A stretch of DNA of 64,000 nt from CAIYTF01 sp963664845 (GTDB taxonomy: Bacteria; Bacteroidota; Ignavibacteria; Ignavibacteriales; Ignavibacteriaceae), in assembly GCA_963664845.1 (NCBI GenBank), contig OY761615.1, positions 496,001 through 560,000 of the forward strand, given 5' to 3'. The stretch's first letter is position 1; every line of letters starts with the position of its first letter. The translations under genes and the position numbers were made by a program. Of the stretch, positions 1 to 9,432 are shown piece after piece. The notes beneath the pieces are model-generated. The model was not told the DNA's origin and searched no databases. It saw only the letters and a list, made by a program, of their open reading frames with translations.

Positions 1-1865
1 GCAAGAGAAAAGTACGATGGCATTTTATCGGTTTTATCCTCTACTCTGCTTATCATTTCAGAGAGCGGGCGCATCCAGACACCATCCCCATATGTGCCGG
101 CAAATAAATTTGTGCCTCTTACAGCAAGAGCACGAACCTCAGTATTTGCCATTATATTTGTATTTACTCCCTTCCAGCTTGTTCCATTGTTAGAAGATAG
201 GAAAATTCCGTGAGTGGTCCCTGCAAATATATTTGTACCGTTTAAAGTAAAAGCCCGTACAGCATATCCCAAACCTGTATGCGCAGCAGACCAATTTAAA
301 CCATCATCTGTTGAGAGAAAAACGCCACCCGAAGTCCCGGCAAAGATGCTTGTGCCGCTAACAACAAAAGCTAAAATTGTAGGATACGGCAATGGCAAAC
401 CTGAATTTACTGGAGTCCAGCTTGTCCCATTGTTTGTGGAGCGGAAGATGCCTTCGCTAAATGTTCCTGCGAAAATATTTGTGCTGTGCACAGTTAATCC
501 GAGTACAGGACTATTTAACGGTAGACCTGTATTAACTGCACTCCAGTTTGCCCCATTGTTTGTGGATAGGAATGCACCACTGTCTTTGCCGGCAAAGATC
601 TTTGTGCCGAGAGAGGTAATAGCATAAACAGGTGTACAAGTTAACCCTGTATTAATCGTAGTCCATCTTGTGCCATTATTTGTAGACAGAAAAACACCAC
701 TATTAGTTCCAGCATAGATATTTTTGCCTGTAAAGGCAAGCGCTCGAATGCAAAAATTCGTTAAACCTGTATTCGCATCAATCCAGCTTGTACTGCTGTC
801 ATTGGAAAGCACAACCCCACCGATAACCGTTCCCGCAAATAGAGTTGAGTCGATAACAGTGAGATTGTTGATTGCTGACATTGCAAATAAACCGGCATTA
901 ACTCGAGCCCAATTTGTTCCATTATTGGTAGATCGGCAAATGCCACCGCCATACGTTCCAGCAAATATATTGGCACCCTTTGCGGCAAGCGCATCAATAG
1001 TTTCATTTGCGTTAATATCGCCTTTAACAGCAACCCAGTTTGTACCATTGTTTGATGATACAAAAAGACCATCAACAGTGCCTGCAAAGATATTTTCACC
1101 ACTAACCGTAAGAGCATGAACAGTAGTACTTGCTGGTATATGCGTGGGGTTTCCTGGAAAACCGTCATTCGCTACAACCCAACTCTTCCCATTATCAGTG
1201 GATCGGTAAATGCCATCCCCCATCGTTCCGGCAAAGACAGTTGAATCCTTTGTTGCAAGAGCAAAAACGCAAGGGGTTGTTAAACTTCTGCAAACAGTGG
1301 TCCAACTTTTACCATTGTTTGTGGATAGGAAGGTACCTTCACCATAAGTCCCGGCAAAGATATTTGAGTCGTGCACCGCAAGAGAATAAACAGAAGAATT
1401 AGTTGGTATGCCCGTATTAACAGCAGTCCATTTTGTACCGTTGTTTGTAGATCGGAAGATACCACCGTCTTGGGTCCCTGCAAAGATATTTGCGCCATTT
1501 ACAACAAGAGCGTTTACCGGAGTACTTGTCAAGCCTGAATTTTTGGCAGTCCAACTTGTGCCGTTATTTGTGGACAAGAAGACACCGCTGGCACCGGCAG
1601 CAATAATATTAGTCCCACAAACTGCGAGAGCAAAAATAGGGTTATTAGGCAGACCTGTATTAACAGCGGTCCAATTTAAACCATTATTTGTTGACAGGAA
1701 GATGCCATTATCATTTGTCCCCGCAAAAATATTTGTATCGCTGATCGCTAAACATCTGATGTCAGCACCTCCTGAACCACTGATTTGTTGCCACTGTGGA
1801 AATACGGCTGAAAAAAGCCCTATGACTAAGAATAATGCGAATTTGAAATGTAAGTTGATAAGCAT
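1..1865 (-). CDS. Secreted 13-repeat beta-propeller protein, T9SS-type, C-terminus cut by window edge
   Basis: The frame opens at an ATG at 1863-1865 and runs off the left edge, so the C-terminus is missing. Residues 1-23 form a signal peptide (hydrophobic stretch ending AVFPQW). Then come about 13 repeats of roughly 42 residues with the pattern 'GTNIFAGT..GVFLSTNNGTSW', the BNR / photosystem-II-stability-factor propeller type. The last visible residues (GDGVWMRPLSEMIS) match the stretch just before the Por sorting domain in the paralogue at 2076-4160, so that domain almost certainly lies just outside the window. A GAAGGG ribosome site precedes the start. Expected location is the cell surface or outside the cell. 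The substrate is unknown; propellers of this type usually bind proteins or polysaccharides. Confidence 0.85.
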   Translation of the reverse strand, partial: MLINLHFKFALFLVIGLFSAVFPQWQQISGSGGADIRCLAISDTNIFAGTNDNGIFLSTNNGLNWTAVNTGLPNNPIFALAVCGTNIIAAGASGVFLSTNNGTSWTAKNSGLTSTPVNALVVNGANIFAGTQDGGIFRSTNNGTKWTAVNTGIPTNSSVYSLAVHDSNIFAGTYGEGTFLSTNNGKSWTTVCRSLTTPCVFALATKDSTVFAGTMGDGIYRSTDNGKSWVVANDGFPGNPTHIPASTTVHALTVSGENIFAGTVDGLFVSSNNGTNWVAVKGDINANETIDALAAKGANIFAGTYGGGICRSTNNGTNWARVNAGLFAMSAINNLTVIDSTLFAGTVIGGVVLSNDSSTSWIDANTGLTNFCIRALAFTGKNIYAGTNSGVFLSTNNGTRWTTINTGLTCTPVYAITSLGTKIFAGKDSGAFLSTNNGANWSAVNTGLPLNSPVLGLTVHSTNIFAGTFSEGIFRSTNNGTSWTPVNSGLPLPYPTILAFVVSGTSIFAGTSGGVFLSTDDGLNWSAAHTGLGYAVRAFTLNGTNIFAGTTHGIFLSSNNGTSWKGVNTNIMANTEVRALAVRGTNLFAGTYGDGVWMRPLSEMISRVEDKTDKMPSYFSL

Positions 1866-2075
1866 TCTACTAAAAACCCTTCATAAATCGTTAAACTTAA
1901 AATACAAAAACTGTTGCATTTTGCATGCACGGGGAATTATAGTCCCTAATCGAGAACATGTATCCCTGTTTCACAGCCATCATCCAAGCCCCATAAATCT
2001 TGTGCTTCCAAAATACCTTTGCGTTTTAGTGCATCCTGCTTGCATGCCGGAATCCCACAGCAGGAATAGTCCAGA

Positions 2076-4160
2076 TTATTTTAGAAGAAGCATCTTCCTG
2101 CTCTGCACAAATCCTCCCGCACTAATGCGGCAAATGTACAACCCGCTTGGTAGTCCTTCGCCATTAAATGTGGCGGTATGAGCACCTGCCGACTGGAATC
2201 CATCTACCAAAGTTGATACCAATTCGCCGGTTACAGAATATATATTCATTCTGGTTTTTGAGGCCGTTGGCATCGTATATTCAATTTTAGTTGAAGGATT
2301 AAATGGGTTTGGAAAGTTCTGTTCCATCGAAAAGTTTGGTGGCAATTTATTGGTTTTATGGTCAACCGTGGTTATCAGCTCAGAGAGCGGGCGTACCCAG
2401 ACACCGCCTTTTTTAATACCTGCAAATATTTTTCCACTTCTTATTAGCAAAGTTGAAACATTCAAACCAGCTAGCCCCTCATTATCATTTGCCCAGCTTG
2501 CACCGTTGTTTGTTGACAAGAACACCCCGTAATTCGTTCCTGCAAAAATATTCCCATCTTTGCTTGCAATAGACGAAATCATTTTATTTTTCAGAGCAGA
2601 GGATATTGCACTCCAACTTATTCCACCGTTTGTTGACACATAAACACTTTGTTGACTTGCTGCAAAAATGCTTGTACCGCATACCGCGAATTGTTCAACA
2701 GCATCTCTTTCCGGAAAACCATTATTGGCTGCCACCCAACCAACCCCATTGTCCGTAGATATGAGGATACCTTTGCCGGAAGTCCCGGCAAAAATAGTGG
2801 TGCCCAATGAAATGAAGTCATTCACAATTACATCTGCTGGGAATCCACTTTTAACAGCATTCCAGTTGCCGCCACTTTTAGTGCACTGGAAAAAACCGCC
2901 AAATGTACTTGCAAAAAGGCTACTATCGTTTACGAAAATACTATAAACAAACTTGTCGGTCAGATCTGAATTAACCGGGGCCCACTTAACATTATTGGTT
3001 GCAGATAAATATACGCCGGCACTCGTACCCGCGAATAGATTTGTTCTACTCTTAATAATATCAAAAACTTCCATATAAGGCCGGAAACCATTATTAGCTG
3101 GCACCCAGTTTGCTCCATCATCTGTCGATTTATACACGCCACCATTTGTTCCGGCAAATATAGTTGAATCAATTTCGGTGATAACAGAAACATCGGAATT
3201 TGCGGAGAAACCTGAATTAGTAGAAATCCACTCGGTACCATTGTTTGTTGAGCAAAAGACACCATCCTCAGTCCCTACCATTATATATTTATTGTTTACT
3301 TCAAGTGAAGAAATAAATGGGCAGGTTAACTCAACACTAATTGAGTTCCAGTTTTCACCATTGTCTGTCGATCGGAAAAGACCCTTACCCCAGATCCCCG
3401 AATAGACAATGCTATCGCATACAGCAAACGTAGAAATGTAACTGCCTTCAGGTAAACCGGAATTAGCACTGGTCCAGGATGCGCCGTTATTGCTTGAGCG
3501 AAAAACCCCTGCGCTATCTCCCATGATAATAATATATGCACCATTTACGGCTACAGATCGACATGCAATCTTCTGACCCCCACTAATATTAGACCAACTT
3601 ACCCCGGTATTTGTTGACAGATATAATCCATAGTCGCTCGCAGCAAAAATATTTTTTCCGTTTACAGCAAAAGAATAAAGAATGGCATTATACGGAAAAG
3701 TATTTGTAACAGCATTCCACTTTAGTCCATTGTTTGTAGAGAGATATACACCACCAATATCCCAACATGCTGCAATGATAGTTGTACCACTGACAGTTAG
3801 GGCTGAGATCGTGGTACCAGCATCCAGATATAACCCTTTACTGGCAGGCGCCCAACTGGAGCCGTTGTCGGTCGATAAATAAATACCTCCACCACGAGTT
3901 CCTGCAAATACGTTTGTCCCATTAACTGCAAGCGCTGTAACATATCTATTTGCCAAGCCGGCATTTACGACGTTCCAACTGGTTCCGTTGTCTGTTGACA
4001 AAAAGACTCCATAATCAGTCCCTGCAAAAATATTGGTACCGCTTACTGCCATGCAGGATATGGCTCCACACCCATACGGCCCATTTGTTTGCTGCCACTG
4101 TGGAAATGCATTTGAAAAGAGTGCTGCGATCAATAAGATCAGAAATTTCATTTTTATCAT
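2076..4160 (-). CDS. Secreted 13-repeat beta-propeller protein with T9SS C-terminal sorting domain
   Basis: This 694-residue protein has a signal peptide (MKFLILLIAALFSNAFPQW, after an optional MIK), 13 propeller repeats ending in N-G-x-x-W, and a C-terminal Por secretion-system sorting domain of about 80 residues (FPNPFNPSTKIEY ... GLYICRISAG ... KMLLLK). A GGAGG lies 10 nt before the ATG at 4160. It is a tandem paralogue of the truncated gene downstream, with the same repeat count and order. The two probably arose by duplication and are separated by only 210 bp. Thirteen repeats fit two six- or seven-bladed propellers. It should be exported by Sec, translocated by type IX secretion and anchored or released at the surface. 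The ligand cannot be told from sequence. Confidence 0.9.
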   Translation of the reverse strand: MIKMKFLILLIAALFSNAFPQWQQTNGPYGCGAISCMAVSGTNIFAGTDYGVFLSTDNGTSWNVVNAGLANRYVTALAVNGTNVFAGTRGGGIYLSTDNGSSWAPASKGLYLDAGTTISALTVSGTTIIAACWDIGGVYLSTNNGLKWNAVTNTFPYNAILYSFAVNGKNIFAASDYGLYLSTNTGVSWSNISGGQKIACRSVAVNGAYIIIMGDSAGVFRSSNNGASWTSANSGLPEGSYISTFAVCDSIVYSGIWGKGLFRSTDNGENWNSISVELTCPFISSLEVNNKYIMVGTEDGVFCSTNNGTEWISTNSGFSANSDVSVITEIDSTIFAGTNGGVYKSTDDGANWVPANNGFRPYMEVFDIIKSRTNLFAGTSAGVYLSATNNVKWAPVNSDLTDKFVYSIFVNDSSLFASTFGGFFQCTKSGGNWNAVKSGFPADVIVNDFISLGTTIFAGTSGKGILISTDNGVGWVAANNGFPERDAVEQFAVCGTSIFAASQQSVYVSTNGGISWSAISSALKNKMISSIASKDGNIFAGTNYGVFLSTNNGASWANDNEGLAGLNVSTLLIRSGKIFAGIKKGGVWVRPLSELITTVDHKTNKLPPNFSMEQNFPNPFNPSTKIEYTMPTASKTRMNIYSVTGELVSTLVDGFQSAGAHTATFNGEGLPSGLYICRISAGGFVQSRKMLLLK

Positions 4161-4294
4161 ATACCAATTGCCTCCGATATTCGTCCGTTTTAAACAGATT
4201 CCCTGTTTGAATAATAAAAATAAAGAATTCTTTGCAAAAATAGAATGTCTGCTAAAACAATAATGTCAGTGGCATAAGGGAACGAAATTCCATT

Positions 4295-5566
4295 TTAAAC
4301 CTCTTCATGAGGAAGAATATGTTTCCTGACATAAATAGGTCGGGTCAGTTCACGCATCTTGGGCAAGCTATACGCGGCAAAAGTCGCGGCAAGCATACAA
4401 CAAAGTCCCCCTGCAAGAAGCGTATTCTGCACTCCAATACTGTCCGCCAGAACTCCGGATAGTAAATTCCCAAACGGCACCATCCCAAAAAATGCCATCG
4501 CGTGAAAACTCATTGTACGGCCGCGCTTGTCATCGTCAACCAAAGTTTGAATAACCGTATTTATTCCGGTCATTTGCATCATCATGCCGAGCCCGGTGAA
4601 GAGCAGACACACCAGGGCAAGCGGGAGATACGTCACATGCGAAAAAACCGCAAGGGAGCATCCGAAAATCATGGTGGCAAAGATGATCTTTTTCCCGTAG
4701 CCCAGCACTGTTTTCATGGTAGCAAGATAAAAACCTCCGCTAAGCGCCCCAATCCCTACTGCACTCATCAGAAATCCAAGCGTATGCGATCCACCTCTGA
4801 AGATATCCTTTGCAAAAACCGGCATCAGCACCTGGAACGGCATCCCCATTAAACTGACAAGCGCGAGCAGCAGCAACAGATTTCGGATAGGCGTGAAATT
4901 TTTCACATAGCTGAAGCCTTCGCGCAGTTCAGCCAGCGGTCTCGATTTCTCACTTGCAATTGTGTGCTCCGTAACATCCATCATTAGCAGACTGGCCACA
5001 ATAGCGATATAACTTGCAGCATTAATGGAGAAGCACCACCCCTCCCCTACCAGAGCCACCAATATACCGGCGATGGTTGGACCCAGCAACCGTGCAATGT
5101 TCACCAGAATGGAATTTAGCGCGATAGCGTTGCTCAGGTCCTCTTTCTTACCAATCATTTCAACAATAAACGATTGCCGCACGGGTGCATCGAACGAATT
5201 TATGATCCCCAGCAATCCACCAAGCACCAGAATATGCCAAACCTGCACCGCGCCTGTTAATACCAATACCGCAAGTATGATGGCCTGGATCATGGATAAA
5301 ATCTGAGTCCACAGGAGCAGTTTAAACTTGTTCATGCGGTCTATGACTACACCGGCAAACGGTGAAAGGAAGAAGGAAGGAATGCGCGTAACAAAGCCTA
5401 CCACACCAAGCAGAAGTGCAGAATGCGTCAGTTCATATACCAGCCAGTTGAGGGCAATTAACTGGATCCAGGTACCGATTAACGAAACACTTTGCCCGCT
5501 GAAATACAGGCGGTAATTCCTGTACCGCAGCGTGCGGAATGCATCGGGTAAAACAAACGTTTTCAT
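4295..5566 (-). CDS. MFS transporter of the MFS_3 / EntS-like exporter group
   Basis: A 423-residue integral membrane protein with about 12 hydrophobic segments. The N-terminal motif 'LRYRNYRLYFSGQ..SLIGTWIQ..ALNWLVYELT' is typical of the MFS_3 (transmembrane secretion effector) subfamily, which also includes EntS-like exporters. The loop between helices 2 and 3 (PFAGVVIDRMNKFK) matches the conserved MFS motif-A region. Members export small molecules such as siderophores or drugs using the proton gradient. It stands alone: the 134 bp between it and the propeller gene carry no gene, and a repeat-rich region lies upstream. The substrate is unknown. Confidence 0.88.
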   Translation of the reverse strand: MKTFVLPDAFRTLRYRNYRLYFSGQSVSLIGTWIQLIALNWLVYELTHSALLLGVVGFVTRIPSFFLSPFAGVVIDRMNKFKLLLWTQILSMIQAIILAVLVLTGAVQVWHILVLGGLLGIINSFDAPVRQSFIVEMIGKKEDLSNAIALNSILVNIARLLGPTIAGILVALVGEGWCFSINAASYIAIVASLLMMDVTEHTIASEKSRPLAELREGFSYVKNFTPIRNLLLLLALVSLMGMPFQVLMPVFAKDIFRGGSHTLGFLMSAVGIGALSGGFYLATMKTVLGYGKKIIFATMIFGCSLAVFSHVTYLPLALVCLLFTGLGMMMQMTGINTVIQTLVDDDKRGRTMSFHAMAFFGMVPFGNLLSGVLADSIGVQNTLLAGGLCCMLAATFAAYSLPKMRELTRPIYVRKHILPHEEV

Positions 5567-5803
5567 AATGAGAATAATTCCAGAATGAGGAATAAGAACG
5601 GGAACATGTTTATTTCAAATACTTTTATACTTCATTATACAAATTTACGATCATTTTGGATTCTGTCAGAATTGAAGGGAGCAGAAAATTTCAGAGGTTA
5701 AATATTTGTCTGTATAGCCAAGAAAGGATTCATCCAACAATTGTGCTTTGGCGTTAACATATAGACGCATACCACGGACTTCTGTTCTCTGTCCCCCGCA
5801 ATG

Positions 5804-5920
5804 GTGTCAACTTAACGCGCGCAATCAACGAATCTCATTCCCGCGAAGGTTGAGTGCCTCCTGCTCTCAGCAGACAGGCTGAAATCCCGCCCCGAGCGGG
5901 GCGCATACGCGTCAACTTAA
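5804..5920. repeat. Dispersed intergenic repeat, family A
   Basis: The unit is bounded by GTGTCAACTTAAC and GTCAACTTAA and contains 'CATTCCCGCGAA', 'TTGAGT', 'GAAATCCCGC' and a GCGGGGCGCATA block. Related copies sit at 35427-35525, 35514-35630 and, in part, 35958-36015. No coding potential is evident. It begins a 1.36-kb gene-free stretch (5567-6931) otherwise filled by the 138-bp array. Confidence 0.7.
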
Positions 5921-5971
5921 TAAAAGCTGGCATGATTCCATCAGTAACTCTCATTTCCAAATATCGCGGCT

Positions 5972-6770
5972 GCAACGCTTTCAGCCGCCAATAATAAGGA
6001 TTTTCTACCCCCTCGCTTTTCAAGCAATGGAGTCAAATTAACAAATTTTTTGCCACTTTCCCCTTAGAATACCTCACCTGACGACCACACATGCAGTACT
6101 TTCAGCCGCCAATAATGCGGATGTTCTACTCCCCTCTCTTTTCAAGAGAGAGGATGGGGGTGAGTTACATCACCAGAACCCCGCTTATCCAAATCCTCCG
6201 CCCCGCATGCTACGCTGTCAACATAACAACTTCTTCGCCGCTTTTCAATATGAATGCTTTACTCACAGAAACAATTTTGCAACGCTTTCAGCCGCCAATA
6301 ATGCGGATGTTCTACTCCCCTCTCTTTTCAAGAGAGGGGACGGGGGTGAGTTACATCAACATAACAACTTCTTCGCCGCTTTTCAATATGAATGCTTTAC
6401 TCACAGAAACAATTTTGCAACGCTTTCAGCCGCCAATAATGCGGATGTTCTACTCCCCTCTCTTTTCAAGAGAGGGGACGGGGGTGAGTTACATCAACAT
6501 AACAACTTCTTCGCCGCTTTTCAATATGAATGCTTCACTCACAGAAACAATTTTGCAACGCTTTCAGTCGCCAATAATGCGGATGTTCTACTCCCCTCTC
6601 TTTTCAAGAGAGAGGATGGGGGTGAGTTACATCACCAGAACAACTTCTTCGCCGCTTTTCAATATGAATGCTTCACTCACAGAAACAATTTTGCAACGCT
6701 TTCAGCCGCCAATAATGCGGATGTTCTACTCCCCTCTCTTTTCAAGAGAGGGGACGGGGGTGAGTTATAT
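5972..6770. repeat. 138-bp tandem repeat array, about five copies plus a degenerate leader
   Basis: The marker AACGCTTTCAG begins units at 6281, 6419, 6557 and 6695, exactly 138 bp apart. An earlier copy from about 6095 carries about 48 extra bp, and a degenerate copy starts at 5972. Each unit holds a palindrome, for example CCCCTCTCTT at 6317-6326 facing AAGAGAGGGG at 6330-6339 with a TTC loop, followed by GGGTGAGTTACATCA. Two sequence variants (AGGATGGGGG and GGGACGGGGG) alternate. Because 138 is a multiple of three, long repetitive open frames arise here (6091-6792 and 6207-7073), but no ribosome site, signal or domain supports translation. Read as non-coding. Confidence 0.85.
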
Positions 6771-6931
6771 TTACCAGATTCCAATAAGTTGATACCGTTG
6801 CTATCCCCTGCAGGGGATAAAAATGAAAACCACATGCATCAGTCCTCGGCTGTTGCTGTCAGGTCGCTTCAGGGCATTTCCATATCAGCGTACAAAAACA
6901 ACTGCTCATATTATTTCGTCAGGATCACCAT

Positions 6932-8476
6932 TTACAACGGTATATTCCCGTGCTTCTTCTTCGGATTCGTATCCACTTTCGTTTTCAACAACTGGAATGC
7001 TTTTATTACTCTGATCTTTGTTTCCGACGGGAGTATTACATCATCAATAAATCCAAATTCAGCGGCAACATAGGGATTCGCAAATTTCTCTATATAGTCA
7101 TCCACCTTTTTCACCAGCTCCTCTTCAGGGTTTTCTGACGCGGCTATTTCCTTCTTAAAGATAATCTCCACTGCTCCCTTGGGACCCATCACAGCAATCT
7201 CTGCCGTGGGCCATGCAAAATTGAAATCGCCTCGGATATGCTTGGAGTTCATAACGTCATAAGCTCCACCATAGGCCTTACGTGTGATAACGGTAACTTT
7301 GGGCACGGTAGCTTCGCAGAAGGCATAAAGCAGTTTTGCACCATGCCTGATTATACCACCCCATTCCTGTTCGGTTCCCGGCAAAAATCCCGGCACGTCT
7401 TCCAATACAAGCAATGGTACATTGAACGCGTCACAAAACCGCACAAACCTTGCCGCCTTAACCGAGGCATTTATATCCAACACACCTGCCAACGCAGCTG
7501 GCTGATTGGCGACTACCCCTACCGACATTCCGCCAACTCTGCAGAAGCCAACAATAATATTCGTTGCATAATTCTCATGGATCTCCAAAAACTCGCCGTC
7601 ATCGGCCAATTTGAGAATTACATCTTTCATGTCATAGGGTTTGTTCGCCGTGTCCGGGATTATGGTGTTCAGACTTTCATCCGGCTGCAACGCGCCAAAA
7701 TCAAACGGATGATCAGCAACCTTATCACGGTAATTCTGGGGAATGTAGGTGAGCAATTTTCTTAGTGTAAGCAGTGTGTCCACTTCGCTCTCCCCAATCA
7801 CATGTGCAACCCCGCTTTTTGAGGCATGCGTTTCCGCACCGCCAAGCTCTTCAAATGAAACATCTTCATGGGTAACGGTTTTCACTACACCCGGCCCTGT
7901 AACAAACATGTAGCTTGTTTGCTTTACCATAAAAATAAAATCAGTGATAGCAGGTGAATAAACCGCGCCGCCGGCGCACGGCCCTAAAATTACGGAGAAT
8001 TGCGGGATCACACCTGATGCTAGCGTGTTCAGCAAAAAAATATCCGCATAGCCGCCTAAACTTAGAACACCCTCCTGAATCCTGGCTCCGCCTGAATCGT
8101 TCAAACCTATCACGGGAATTCCCAGCTTCATGGCTGCCTCCATGATCTTGCAGATCTTTGCGGCATTGGTCTCCGAAAGCGAGCCACCCAGTACAGTAAA
8201 ATCCTGACTGAAGAGAGCGACTCTTTTGGCGTTTATTTTGGCAAATCCGGTAACAACACCATCACCAAGAAAAGATTGCTTATCAAGACCAAAATCCATG
8301 CTTCGGTGTTGCACATAGCTGTCAATTTCTTCAAAGGAGTTTTCATCAACAAGAAGATCTATTCTTTCGCGGGCGGTAAGCTTCCCTTTTTCGTGCTGCT
8401 GACGTATCCGTTCTTCTCCGCCTCCGGCCCTGGCGGCCTGACGGTATTCTTGCAATTTGGAAATCCTCTTAGACAT
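6932..8476 (-). CDS. Acyl-CoA carboxylase beta subunit (propionyl-CoA carboxylase-type carboxyltransferase)
   Basis: This 514-residue protein is full length for the biotin-dependent carboxyltransferase family (PccB / MmdA / AccD-like). The N-lobe has the DSGGARIQEGV oxyanion motif near residue 125 and GPCAGGAVYSPA near 164; the C-lobe has RKAYGGAYDVM near 402. It moves carboxyl from carboxybiotin to an acyl-CoA, most likely propionyl-CoA, or acts in methylmalonyl-CoA decarboxylation. The end 'KKHGNIPL' is usual for the family. No biotin carboxylase, biotin carrier or membrane decarboxylase subunit is adjacent, so partners must be encoded elsewhere and the direction of the reaction is undecided. 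It appears monocistronic. Confidence 0.92.
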   Translation of the reverse strand: MSKRISKLQEYRQAARAGGGEERIRQQHEKGKLTARERIDLLVDENSFEEIDSYVQHRSMDFGLDKQSFLGDGVVTGFAKINAKRVALFSQDFTVLGGSLSETNAAKICKIMEAAMKLGIPVIGLNDSGGARIQEGVLSLGGYADIFLLNTLASGVIPQFSVILGPCAGGAVYSPAITDFIFMVKQTSYMFVTGPGVVKTVTHEDVSFEELGGAETHASKSGVAHVIGESEVDTLLTLRKLLTYIPQNYRDKVADHPFDFGALQPDESLNTIIPDTANKPYDMKDVILKLADDGEFLEIHENYATNIIVGFCRVGGMSVGVVANQPAALAGVLDINASVKAARFVRFCDAFNVPLLVLEDVPGFLPGTEQEWGGIIRHGAKLLYAFCEATVPKVTVITRKAYGGAYDVMNSKHIRGDFNFAWPTAEIAVMGPKGAVEIIFKKEIAASENPEEELVKKVDDYIEKFANPYVAAEFGFIDDVILPSETKIRVIKAFQLLKTKVDTNPKKKHGNIPL

Positions 8477-8745
8477 AGCAATATATCCTTCTTTATCTTG
8501 TTATCTGCATTCGCACAAAAGTCGCGGTAATATAATATTTTGTTTCACAGAAGCGAAATATTCAGGAAAATATCGTGGAATGAATGAACATGATCCTGGC
8601 GCGGGCAACTTATCTATGATACAACAACACGCAGGCAATCAAAGAGGCCTATCAGGTCAATGTGTGTATAGAAAGATGACCCGGAGGACCGTTGGGCCGA
8701 CACGTTTATAAAATTATGACCCAATATTTGAAAACGAAAAAAAAT

Positions 8746-9432
8746 CTATACAGTACTTGTTTTAAGTACAGTCACACCGGTTGTCTCATCCTCAGCCAAT
8801 AAGAATTCCGTATGAAGCACACCAACTTTTGCTAACGGGTGAGCAGCCAAAAGAACCGGAATGCCTGCCCCGGAAACTATCTTTTGCAGCACATCCAGAA
8901 TTTCAGCGCATAAAACATCCTCCATCTGCGGTAAAATGTTGCCAACAGCAATGAATGAAGGATTAAGAGCCAGCGCTCGTGCCAATACAATCCTGAGACG
9001 AAATCCATAGCTTTTATTGTTTGGGATGTGCTTCTCGTAACCCTCGAGGCCGGTAAGTTCCATAGCACGTTTAATATCTGCACTGTCCGATTGCCGTCCT
9101 GAAACTTTAATTCCCAGTTTGATATTTTCTTCAACCGAAAGCCAGGGCACCGATGCAGGCTCTGCCGGGATATAGACACCGCCATGGTGAAGTTGATTGC
9201 CATTTAAAGAAATCTTCATCGATCCTGCTTTCGCTGCAACTGCACCGGTCGCAAGCTTGCACAAGTCATCAGCAGCTGAGGTTACTGAGCAACGGATCAT
9301 TGTCAGCCCTGCTTCAGAGTCCGCTTCAATCACTCCACTCAATCTGAGCAAGGAATATTTTTCATAATGCTCTGCAATACGTGGAGCATATGATACTTCT
9401 TCGAACGCCAGGGACAGCTTATTGGTTTTCAT
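8746..9432 (-). CDS. Degenerate ABC transporter ATPase (SsuB/TauB-like, catalytic motifs lost)
   Basis: This 228-residue protein aligns along its length with nitrate/sulfonate/taurine-type ABC ATPases: VPWLSVEENIKLG after the Q-loop position, a helical segment, then VLARALALNP. The catalytic motifs are gone. The Walker A position (about residues 48-57) reads CSVTSAADDL with no lysine, the signature LSGGQ position reads KSYGFR (140-145), and Walker B reads FIAVGN with no acidic pair. Only the switch histidine (AAHP) survives. The start at 9432 is chosen because GGAGAG lies 6 nt upstream; a longer in-frame start at 9483 lacks this. It overlaps the permease stop by 14 bp, so the two are translationally coupled. 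ATP hydrolysis is very unlikely. The frame is intact, so it may have a structural or regulatory role. Confidence 0.75.
   Translation of the reverse strand: MKTNKLSLAFEEVSYAPRIAEHYEKYSLLRLSGVIEADSEAGLTMIRCSVTSAADDLCKLATGAVAAKAGSMKISLNGNQLHHGGVYIPAEPASVPWLSVEENIKLGIKVSGRQSDSADIKRAMELTGLEGYEKHIPNNKSYGFRLRIVLARALALNPSFIAVGNILPQMEDVLCAEILDVLQKIVSGAGIPVLLAAHPLAKVGVLHTEFLLAEDETTGVTVLKTSTV

Noticed and set aside
214..4210. Many plus-strand frames of 60-260 residues across 214-4210
   Set aside because: They are antisense shadows of the repeat-rich propeller genes and repeat with the same 126-bp period as those genes.
6091..7073. Long repetitive open frames (6091-6792 and 6207-7073) with 46-residue repeats
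   Set aside because: The repeat is 138 bp, a multiple of three, so any frame without a stop stays open. There is no ribosome site, no signal peptide and no protein-like composition, and 6207-7073 overlaps the carboxylase gene.
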